Shown here piece by piece: positions 1-4,984 of a stretch of 6,709 nt of DNA (its first letter is position 1; the number at the start of each line of letters is the position of its first letter). Under the pieces are notes generated by a model. It saw nothing but the letters and a program-made list of their open reading frames with translations, was not told where the DNA came from and ran no database searches. The translations under genes were made by a program, and so were the position numbers. This stretch comes from JAVBUZ01 sp031554725 (GTDB lineage Bacteria; Bacillota; Clostridia; Lachnospirales; Lachnospiraceae): the NCBI GenBank assembly GCA_031554725.1, contig JAVBUZ010000012.1, forward strand, positions 1 to 6,709, in the 5' to 3' direction.

Positions 1-39
1 AGTAATAAAAAAGTGTATGGATAAACATTGGAGGGACAG

Positions 40-786
40 ATGGGTAGATTACCTTGGAAAAAAATAAAATCAGCACTTCTACGAGAACTGCTTGTAGCAT
101 TTGTGACAGCAACCATTTGCCTAACATGTGTATCCTTTTACATATTTGACAAGTCATTACCTGTTGTTATTGCGGCTAGTCCTGCGGAGATGGCTTTACA
201 GCATCGAGAAGACTTTATTGCAGAATTTAGCAAGGACGAACAAGGGGAGTATGTTGTATGGAGTATAGAAGGAAGCAAGCGTAATTTAAGTATAGGTGAC
301 TTTGTAACTTTGAAAGTTATACAGACAAGACATGAAAAGAATGGCTTGGGTTTGATAAAGCCGTCTTATCAGATGATAAAAAGCTGTGAAGTGCCTATAG
401 AAGAGATAACATATGCCAAGTATAATGATTCAAATGGAAATCCGATTACGGAATATACGTTTACAGCATATGTGGAAGATGTAATTGCAGAGGATGCCAT
501 TTTTTTTATTAATGTGCCATACGAAGGCCAAGAGCAATCATTTGTACTACCTGCAGATTGTGTAAAGGGTGATTTGAGTGGCAGTGGAAATACAGTTACA
601 ATATGTGAAATAAAAGAAAGACTTATGCCATGGGGATACACTAGCTATGTTAAGGAAGTGTTAGTAGAAGTGATAGAAAGAAACCAAGAATATATCGCAG
701 TTAGATTCTTTCCAGGAGAAATTTTTTTGAGAAATGCATCTTCTTATGAATTAAATGATGGCGATTGGGTTAAAGTGCAACAGTAA
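40..786 (+). CDS. Hypothetical membrane-anchored protein, 248 aa
   Basis: I do not recognise this family. The ATG at 40 is chosen because GGAGG at 30-34 lies 5 nt upstream of it; an in-frame TTG at 28 overlaps that ribosome binding site and is unlikely to be used. A basic N-terminus (K7, K8, K10, R15) is followed by one hydrophobic segment at about residues 17-36, then a polar region of roughly 210 residues. This predicts an N-in membrane anchor or uncleaved signal with an extracytoplasmic C-terminal domain. The domain is rich in alternating hydrophobic and polar residues, suggesting beta strands. It ends in ELNDGDWVKV, which is loosely reminiscent of the C-termini of HlyD/MacA-type efflux adaptors; that likeness is weak and assigns no function. 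There are only two cysteines in the membrane segment (C27, C30) and three beyond it, and no catalytic motif is evident. The reading frame is intact and coding looks genuine. It may be the last gene of an operon that starts before the window. Confidence 0.8.
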   Translation: MGRLPWKKIKSALLRELLVAFVTATICLTCVSFYIFDKSLPVVIAASPAEMALQHREDFIAEFSKDEQGEYVVWSIEGSKRNLSIGDFVTLKVIQTRHEKNGLGLIKPSYQMIKSCEVPIEEITYAKYNDSNGNPITEYTFTAYVEDVIAEDAIFFINVPYEGQEQSFVLPADCVKGDLSGSGNTVTICEIKERLMPWGYTSYVKEVLVEVIERNQEYIAVRFFPGEIFLRNASSYELNDGDWVKVQQ

Positions 787-828
787 TAAAGCATTGCGGT
801 TGATTTTATATTTTAAAGTTTTTAAAGA

Positions 829-1016
829 AAAAAGAAATTTAATTGTTTATAGATAGAATAACAAAAATACTATTCCTTATGAGCAGTGTAGAAAAACGTT
901 GGTACTTAAATCTGGTATTCTCAGATTTTATGTACCATTACGTTTTTCTTCAAACGAAAGTGGCTGCTCAGTGGAATAGTATTTTGTTATGACTCTTTAC
1001 AACTAAATTTCTTTTT
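829..1016. repeat. 188-nt imperfect palindrome (long fold-back) between convergent genes
   Basis: Nested arms pair as follows: 829-846 with 999-1016 (17 of 18), 858-876 with 973-990 (18 pairs, one bulged A at 863), 880-886 with 964-970 (7), 890-899 with 940-949 (10), 901-905 with 932-936 (5), and 906-914 with 922-930 (8 pairs, one T-T mismatch). The apical loop is 915-921. The total is about 65 Watson-Crick pairs. The arms are interrupted by an asymmetric 3-nt versus 14-nt internal loop (887-889 against 950-963) and a larger one at 847-857 against 991-998. The AT-rich outer stem ends in a T-run on each strand, so it might act as a large two-way terminator for the convergent genes. It could equally be a MITE-like non-autonomous element or a structured RNA. 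No target-site duplication or protein-coding frame was found. The pairing is read directly from the sequence; the role is unknown. Confidence 0.85.
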
Positions 1017-1044
1017 ATTATATAAATCATTAAAATGTTAAATT

Positions 1045-2073
1045 CTACTCATAATCCGCAATATCATAAATAAGCTTCTCAGTCGCTTCCCATCCAAGGC
1101 AAGGATCGGTAATAGACTTACCATAGACACCGCCGCCAACCTTCTGGCAACCTTCCTCTAGGTAGCTTTCTACCATAACACCCTTTACAAGAGAGTGAAT
1201 ATCAGAGCTTAATTTACGGCTATGCATTACCTCTTTTACAATACGAACCTGCTGTTCATATAACTTGTTTGAATTATTATGATTGGCATCAATAATACAT
1301 GCAGGATTTACTAGGTCACGTTCGTTATATAAAGTAAGAACTGTGTTTAAATCCTCATAATGGTAGTTAGGAATAGAACGACCATATTTATTTACAGCGC
1401 CGCGAAGAACGGTATGAGCTAGAGGGTTTCCAGTCGTGTTTACTTCCCAGCCACGATAAATGAAGGAGTGTTCCTTCTGGGCAGCATAAACGGAATTTAA
1501 CATTACAGAGAAGTCACCACTTGTAGGGTTTTTCATACCTGCAGGAACATCAAAGCCACTTACGGTTAAACGATGCTGCTGATCTTCAACAGAACGAGCA
1601 CCAATAGCTACATAGGATAAAATATCTGAAACATAATGCCAGTTTTCAGGATAGAGCATTTCATCGGCAGCAGTTAGTCCACTTTCTTGAATGGCACGAA
1701 TTTGCATTCTTCTCATGGCAACAAGACCAGCTAAAAAGTCTGGCTTTTTCTCAGGGTCTGGCTGAGAAGCAATACCCTTATAGCCTTCACCAGTGGTACG
1801 TGGCTTATTGGTGTAGATTCTAGGAATAAGAATTAACTTATCTTTAACCTTTTCATTTACCTTTGCAAGTCTGCTTACATATTCGCAAACAGAGTCCTCG
1901 TTATCTGCGGAACAAGGCCCAATAATTACTAAAAATTTATTGCTATTACCAGTGATTACATCTCTGATTTCAGCATCTCTTTTTGCTTTAAGTTCTACCA
2001 ACTCGGCCGGAACTGGATAATCCTCACGGATTTCTTCTGGTGTAGGTAGCTTTTGTATAAATTCGAAACTCAT
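1045..2073 (-). CDS. aroF: 3-deoxy-7-phosphoheptulonate (DAHP) synthase, class I AroFGH type
   Basis: This enzyme condenses phosphoenolpyruvate with erythrose 4-phosphate to make DAHP, the entry step of the cytoplasmic shikimate pathway. At 342 aa it is close to the usual length of about 350 for class I-alpha enzymes. Visible motifs are IGPCS (51-55), KPRTTGEGYKG (90-100), AIGARSVEDQQHR (156-168), IIDANHNNSNK (260-270), GVMVES (298-303) and GKSITDPCLGWE (318-329). The four metal ligands of E. coli AroG have counterparts at C54, H265, E302 and D323, and the PEP-binding arginines are present at R92 and R160. The start is supported by GGAGG (plus-strand 2080-2084) 6 nt upstream. No chorismate mutase domain is fused. 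The leader is too short to hold a T-box or leader-peptide attenuator, so control is more likely at the promoter or by allosteric feedback; which amino acid inhibits it cannot be read here. The symbol aroF marks the family; aroG or aroH would be equivalent. Confidence 0.96.
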   Translation of the reverse strand: MSFEFIQKLPTPEEIREDYPVPAELVELKAKRDAEIRDVITGNSNKFLVIIGPCSADNEDSVCEYVSRLAKVNEKVKDKLILIPRIYTNKPRTTGEGYKGIASQPDPEKKPDFLAGLVAMRRMQIRAIQESGLTAADEMLYPENWHYVSDILSYVAIGARSVEDQQHRLTVSGFDVPAGMKNPTSGDFSVMLNSVYAAQKEHSFIYRGWEVNTTGNPLAHTVLRGAVNKYGRSIPNYHYEDLNTVLTLYNERDLVNPACIIDANHNNSNKLYEQQVRIVKEVMHSRKLSSDIHSLVKGVMVESYLEEGCQKVGGGVYGKSITDPCLGWEATEKLIYDIADYE

Positions 2074-2131
2074 CTTAATCCTCCGCTAAAAACGCTTTTC
2101 CCTCTTTTATTTATTACATAAAACAGCTATT

Positions 2132-2160
2132 ATTATAAGGGAAGATGTGGGAAGTTGCAA
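2132..2160 (-). promoter_or_regulatory. Predicted sigma-A promoter of the DAHP synthase gene
   Basis: Read on the minus strand, TTGCAA (2160-2155) is followed after exactly 17 nt by a perfect TATAAT (2137-2132). Transcription would begin near 2125, giving a leader of about 50 nt before the ATG. The -35 box lies inside the left arm of the inverted repeat at 2152-2191, so a protein bound there would be expected to block this promoter. Confidence 0.65.
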
Positions 2161-2191
2161 GTAAAAGAAGGAAAAGAAAAGTTTGCAACTT
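2152..2191. promoter_or_regulatory. Perfect 9-bp inverted repeat, candidate shared operator
   Basis: AAGTTGCAA at 2152-2160 is repeated exactly as its reverse complement TTGCAACTT at 2183-2191. The 22-nt spacer is purine-rich. Arm centres are 31 bp apart, about three helical turns, so both sites face the same side of the DNA. The left arm contains the -35 box of the DAHP synthase promoter. The right arm ends about 30 bp upstream of the TATAAT of the AraC-type gene, the usual place for an AraC-family activator. Binding by the adjacent regulator is inference. Confidence 0.55.
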
Positions 2192-2196
2192 ATATC

Positions 2197-2225
2197 AAGC
2201 AAGAGAAGTGATATGAGACTATAAT
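2197..2225 (+). promoter_or_regulatory. Predicted promoter of the AraC-type regulator gene, weak -35
   Basis: A perfect TATAAT lies at 2220-2225. The hexamer 17 nt upstream is AAGCAA (2197-2202), which matches the -35 consensus at only two positions, and there is no extended -10. A strong -10 with a poor -35 is typical of an activator-dependent promoter, which fits the inverted repeat immediately upstream. Transcription would begin near 2232. Confidence 0.5.
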
Positions 2226-2253
2226 TTATACAAGAGCAAAGGGAGGAGCTATC

Positions 2254-2625
2254 GTGTCGCTAAATACTGTAAAAGATATGGTAAACTGGGTAGAAGAGAA
2301 TATGAATGGAGAACCTACATTAGTGAAAATGGCAGAGTATGTGGGATATTCTTCTTATTATTGTTCGGCAAAGTTTCATGAGCACGTGGGCTGTTCTTTT
2401 AAAGAATATGTATTAAAACGTAAGCTAAGTATGGCAACCATAGAACTTGAGGAAACGGATAAGCGTATTGTTGATGTAGCAGTTTGTTATGGTTTTTCGT
2501 CTCATGAAGCATTTACCAGAGCATTTGTAAAACAGTACGGAGTGTCACCTAAAGAATATAGGTCTAAGAAGCCCAATCTTATCCTTAAGGAAAAAGCAAG
2601 CGTGCAGTATGAACCCCTTTGCTAA
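2254..2625 (+). CDS. AraC/XylS-type regulator consisting of the DNA-binding domain only
   Basis: A 123-aa protein that is almost entirely the C-terminal AraC/XylS domain, with two helix-turn-helix units at about residues 22-44 (TLVKMAEYVGYSSYYCSAKF) and 71-96 (RIVDVAVCYGFSSHEAFTRA onward). It ends with the family hallmark YGVSPKEYR (95-103). There is no N-terminal ligand-binding or dimerisation domain. In that it resembles MarA, SoxS and the DNA-binding part of Rob, which act as monomers and are set by their own abundance. The start is GTG with GGAGG (2242-2246) 7 nt upstream; the next Met codons lie inside the domain. It is divergent from the DAHP synthase gene and 22 bp upstream of map. Self-regulation through the inverted repeat at 2152-2191 is likely but inferred. 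The effector and full regulon are unknown. Residues 107-123 are a variable tail encoded partly within a terminator-like hairpin. Confidence 0.9.
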   Translation: MSLNTVKDMVNWVEENMNGEPTLVKMAEYVGYSSYYCSAKFHEHVGCSFKEYVLKRKLSMATIELEETDKRIVDVAVCYGFSSHEAFTRAFVKQYGVSPKEYRSKKPNLILKEKASVQYEPLC

Positions 2626-2647
2626 AAAATAGCGAAGGGATTTTTTT
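2615..2647 (+). terminator. Terminator-like hairpin that overlaps a stop codon and the next gene's SD
   Basis: A 10-bp stem pairs 2615-2624 with 2630-2639 (one G-T pair at 2620/2634), with loop AAAAA (2625-2629) and seven Ts at 2641-2647. The TAA of the AraC-type gene (2623-2625) sits at the top of the left arm. The right arm carries GAAGGG (2634-2639), the only Shine-Dalgarno-like sequence for map. The T-tract runs straight into the map ATG at 2648. It is therefore both a plausible intrinsic terminator and an RBS-sequestering hairpin. Confidence 0.7.
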
Positions 2648-3430
2648 ATGGATAGAAATGTTAAGTGTTTGATGCCACAGCAGTATATGCTAAAAAATGA
2701 AGAACAAATAAAGGGCATTAGAGAAAGTGGAAGACGTAATATTGAAGTGTTAAATTACATAGAAGAAAATATAAAAGTAGGTATGAATACAGCAGAAATC
2801 GATAGGCTGGTATATGAAAAGACAGTAAAGCTAGGTGCTATGCCTGCGCCCCTCAACTATGAAGGGTTTCCTAAGAGTGTTTGTACTTCTATAAATGAGC
2901 AGGTTTGTCATGGGATTCCTTCTAAGAAAACATTTCTAAAGGAGGGAGACATTATAAACATTGACGCCTCTACAATTTATAAAGGCTATTTTTCGGACTC
3001 TTCTCGCATGTTTTGTATAGGACAGGTGAACCCTGAAAGAAAAAGATTGGTGGAGTGTGCCAAACGCTGTGTAGAGCTAGGAAGAGAGCAAGCAAGACCG
3101 TTTGGTTTTTTGGGAGATATAGGACAGGTAATTTCGGATTATGCAACAAAATCAGGTTATTCTGTGGTAAGAGAAGTGGGAGGACATGGAATCGGGCTGG
3201 AATTTCATGAGGAACCGTGGATAAGTTATGTGACTAAAAAAGGAACGGGCATGCTTATGGTTCCAGGAATGGTTTTTACCATTGAGCCGATGATTAACAT
3301 GGGCACACATAGAGTAAAGCTGGACAAAAGAAATGGCTTTACAATCTATACAGCCGATGGAGAACCATCGGCCCAGTGGGAAATACAGATTGTTATTACA
3401 GAAAATGGAAATGAGATACTAGCTTATTAA
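2648..3430 (+). CDS. map: Methionine aminopeptidase, type I
   Basis: This enzyme removes the initiator methionine from new cytoplasmic proteins after peptide deformylase. The 260 aa cover the whole type I pita-bread fold. The five metal ligands are all present: D106 (INIDAS), D117 (YFSDSS), H180 (GGHGIG), E213 (FTIEPM) and E245 (SAQWEI). H88 (CHGIP) and H187 (FHEEP) correspond to E. coli H79 and H178. The family start normally resembles LKNEEQIKGIRESG, which here begins at residue 15, so there is a short extra N-terminus of about 13 residues. ATG 2648 is preferred because AAGG at 2635-2638 precedes it, no start codon lies between it and the upstream in-frame stop at 2630, and neither internal Met (9, 14) has a ribosome binding site. 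No N-terminal SEC-C zinc motif is present. It lies 22 bp after the AraC-type gene and expression may depend on reading through the intervening hairpin. In many Firmicutes map sits instead in the ribosomal secY-adk cluster; a second copy there cannot be excluded. Confidence 0.96.
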   Translation: MDRNVKCLMPQQYMLKNEEQIKGIRESGRRNIEVLNYIEENIKVGMNTAEIDRLVYEKTVKLGAMPAPLNYEGFPKSVCTSINEQVCHGIPSKKTFLKEGDIINIDASTIYKGYFSDSSRMFCIGQVNPERKRLVECAKRCVELGREQARPFGFLGDIGQVISDYATKSGYSVVREVGGHGIGLEFHEEPWISYVTKKGTGMLMVPGMVFTIEPMINMGTHRVKLDKRNGFTIYTADGEPSAQWEIQIVITENGNEILAY

Positions 3431-3431
3431 A

Positions 3432-4781
3432 TTATTCTCTCGTATAGTATTTTACGGCAAGCACCTCTAGACCAGTAGTAGATAAGTGACTGATAAGTAG
3501 TCCCCATAAGTACCCTTCAATACCAAAACGAGGGATAAAGAGGAACACAAAAAGTAAACGAATGCCAAGGGCGGCAACATTTAAAACAAAGGTAACCCCG
3601 GTTTTGCCCAGTCCATGTAAAATGCTAGACATAGTAGCGGAAATATATAGGAAGGGGCAAATAAAGCTTAAAGTGAGAATAAAATGCCCAGCTAAACGGC
3701 TTTCAAATAAGAAGTTGCCTGCCCACCTTCCGGCAAGTAAAAAGGTACATGTGCAAAAGGCTCCAAAAAGGGAGCAAAAGACTAAGGAGGTATGGGTAGC
3801 TCGCCTTACCCCAGCCTTGTTTCCATTATCCTGAGCCTCAGAAACCAGTGGTAGCAAAAGTACGCATATGGAATTGGTAAGGGCAGAAGGGAAAAAAATA
3901 AGTGGCATAGCCATACCAGTTAAAACACCGTAGACGCTTAGAGCAGTAGCAGTATCATATCCATAGGCCTGCAATTGATTTGGAATTTGTATGGCTTCCA
4001 CACTTTGTAAAAGGTTAATGACAATGCGAGTGGTAGAAAGGGGAATAGCCATGCCCATAAGGTTCTTTAAAGTCTGATAGTAGGAGGGAGGAGACATAAC
4101 CCTGCTAAGTGCATTGGAAAGTGGTGCCTTACCAGATAGCTTATGAAAACGTAGAAAGATGGCAATAATGGAAATAACCATTGCAAAGCCTTCTCCAATT
4201 ACAAGACCAATAACAGCGACATTAATAGTTGGTTTTACAAACAGCTCATTAGCAGCGTGGCTTGCCAAATAAACGCAGGCAATACGACATAGCTGTTCGG
4301 CTAACTGTGTGGAAGAAGGTAGCCCTGTTTTTTTGATGCCATAAAAATATCCGTTGATACAAGAGTGTACAGCGCCTAGGGGGATGGAAAGGGCAATAAT
4401 GCGGAGCATGGAAGCCGTTCTAGGCTCTAACAAAAACTTAGATGCGATGATCTCGGAAAAAGAGTATGTAATAAAGGCGCAGATGGAGGATAAAATAATG
4501 GAAACAAATAGGCCAGTTGTTAAAATACGAAAAGAAGACTTATAATCCTTGGTAGAAGTCTCGGAAGCCACATATTTGGAAATTGCAGTTTGCAGTCCGG
4601 CTGCAGAAATAGAAAAGGTTAGAGCCAGCACAGGACCAAGAAGCTGGTAGATGCCCATACCTTCCTCACCAAAGAGCCTTGATAAATAAATTCGATAAAA
4701 AAAACCAATTAATCGACTTACCATGCCAGTTAGTGTTAAAATAATAGTACCTGTTATAAGGGGATTTTTCTTTTTAAGCAT
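3432..4781 (-). CDS. SpoVB/MurJ-like polysaccharide or lipid II flippase (MOP superfamily)
   Basis: An integral membrane protein of 449 aa, with about 12 hydrophobic segments by eye (near 8-27, 43-66, 86-110, 124-147, 160-175, 186-208, 238-255, 283-315, 330-352, 360-385, 391-413 and 418-440). Recognisable SpoVB-family features are SRLIGFFYRIYLSRLFGEEG (22-41) and GLQTAISKYVASE (62-74). Relatives export lipid-linked sugars across the cytoplasmic membrane: SpoVB for spore cortex peptidoglycan, MurJ/YtgP for lipid II. At 449 aa it is shorter than B. subtilis SpoVB (518 aa, 14 segments), so it may lack the last two helices, although the frame is intact and many clostridial members are this size. 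The start has GGAG (plus-strand 4789-4792) 7 nt upstream. The gene is divergent from nifS and converges on map with a 1-bp gap. The family is confident; which paralogue and which substrate are not, so no gene symbol is given. Confidence 0.88.
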   Translation of the reverse strand: MLKKKNPLITGTIILTLTGMVSRLIGFFYRIYLSRLFGEEGMGIYQLLGPVLALTFSISAAGLQTAISKYVASETSTKDYKSSFRILTTGLFVSIILSSICAFITYSFSEIIASKFLLEPRTASMLRIIALSIPLGAVHSCINGYFYGIKKTGLPSSTQLAEQLCRIACVYLASHAANELFVKPTINVAVIGLVIGEGFAMVISIIAIFLRFHKLSGKAPLSNALSRVMSPPSYYQTLKNLMGMAIPLSTTRIVINLLQSVEAIQIPNQLQAYGYDTATALSVYGVLTGMAMPLIFFPSALTNSICVLLLPLVSEAQDNGNKAGVRRATHTSLVFCSLFGAFCTCTFLLAGRWAGNFLFESRLAGHFILTLSFICPFLYISATMSSILHGLGKTGVTFVLNVAALGIRLLFVFLFIPRFGIEGYLWGLLISHLSTTGLEVLAVKYYTRE

Positions 4782-4795
4782 AAAAGATCTCCGCT

Positions 4796-4810
4796 GTGGC
4801 AGGGAGCCAC
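4796..4810 (-). other. Small hairpin in the flippase gene leader
   Basis: GTGGC (4796-4800) and GCCAC (4806-4810) form a GC-rich 5-bp stem with a 5-nt loop. On the minus-strand transcript it ends only 3 nt before the GGAG of the flippase gene, so it might affect ribosome access or protect the 5' end. It is short and could be chance. Confidence 0.3.
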
Positions 4811-4825
4811 CTTAAATCTTAAAAT

Positions 4826-4831
4826 AGTATA
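4826..4831 (-). promoter_or_regulatory. Possible -10 box for the flippase gene
   Basis: The minus strand reads TATACT here, 45 nt upstream of the flippase ATG, a sensible place for a -10 element. The expected -35 position (4849-4854) reads CTTCTG, a poor match. This is a tentative assignment made because a promoter must lie in this gap and this is its best -10 on that strand. Confidence 0.3.
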
Positions 4832-4872
4832 TGCAATAAAAAAAAAATCAGAAGAAAAACAGATGGGAAAGC

Positions 4873-4895
4873 TTATTGATATATGTTATCAATAA
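4873..4895. promoter_or_regulatory. Fur-like palindrome upstream of nifS
   Basis: TTATTGAT (4873-4880) and ATCAATAA (4888-4895) form a perfect 8-bp inverted repeat. Its 15-bp core, TGATATATGTTATCA at 4877-4891, matches 11 of the 14 specified positions of the Gram-positive Fur 7-1-7 box TGATAATNATTATCA. It ends 5 bp upstream of the nifS -35 box and is centred near -52. Iron-dependent control of an Fe-S cluster assembly operon would make sense, but binding by Fur, PerR or another regulator is inference. Confidence 0.45.
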
Positions 4896-4900
4896 CTACA

Positions 4901-4929
4901 TTGACAGAATATTTGTAGAGTGTTATATT
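4901..4929 (+). promoter_or_regulatory. Strong predicted sigma-A promoter of the nifS-nifU operon
   Basis: A perfect TTGACA (4901-4906) is followed after 17 nt by TATATT (4924-4929), five of six consensus bases. TG at 4921-4922 makes it an extended -10. Transcription would begin near 4936, giving a leader of about 49 nt. A short inverted repeat, CTACA (4896-4900) with TGTAG (4914-4918), overlaps it and could be a second operator. Confidence 0.8.
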
Positions 4930-4934
4930 TAAAA

Positions 4935-4951
4935 CACTTCAAAACGAAGTG
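4935..4951 (+). other. Hairpin at the 5' end of the nifS transcript
   Basis: CACTTC (4935-4940) pairs perfectly with GAAGTG (4946-4951) around the loop AAAAC. The predicted transcription start (near 4936) is at its foot, so the message would begin almost directly with a stem-loop. Such structures are known to protect Gram-positive mRNAs from 5'-end decay; that role here is inferred. Confidence 0.4.
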
Positions 4952-4984
4952 GATTACTAGGAATTGTAGCGATGGAGGTTTATA

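Noticed and set aside
28..42. TTG at 28 as an alternative start of the first gene
   Set aside because: It overlaps the GGAGG that correctly serves ATG 40, and it has no ribosome binding site of its own.
369..641. Minus-strand open frame of 90 codons inside the first gene
   Set aside because: It lies wholly within a better coding frame and its translation resembles no family; a shadow frame.
829..1016. The fold-back as a retron msr-msd, hammerhead ribozyme or riboswitch
   Set aside because: No reverse transcriptase gene is nearby, no CUGANGA hammerhead core is present despite a CGAAA in the internal loop, and it lies 3' of both genes rather than in a leader.
2074..2131. T-box or leader-peptide attenuator ahead of the DAHP synthase gene
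   Set aside because: The predicted leader is only about 50 nt, too short for a T-box, and shows no short aromatic-rich frame or competing hairpins.
3562..3834. Plus-strand open frame of 90 codons, and another at 4354-4545, antisense to the flippase gene
   Set aside because: Both lie inside a clearly recognised gene; their translations are basic and low in hydrophobic pattern, as expected for antisense shadows, and no ribosome binding site was seen.
4829..4841. 13-base direct repeat ATATGCAATAAAA here and at 6632-6644, flanking the nifS-nifU operon
   Set aside because: It is AT-rich and of a length that can recur by chance in such DNA; no element boundary or other flanking signature supports a mobile unit.
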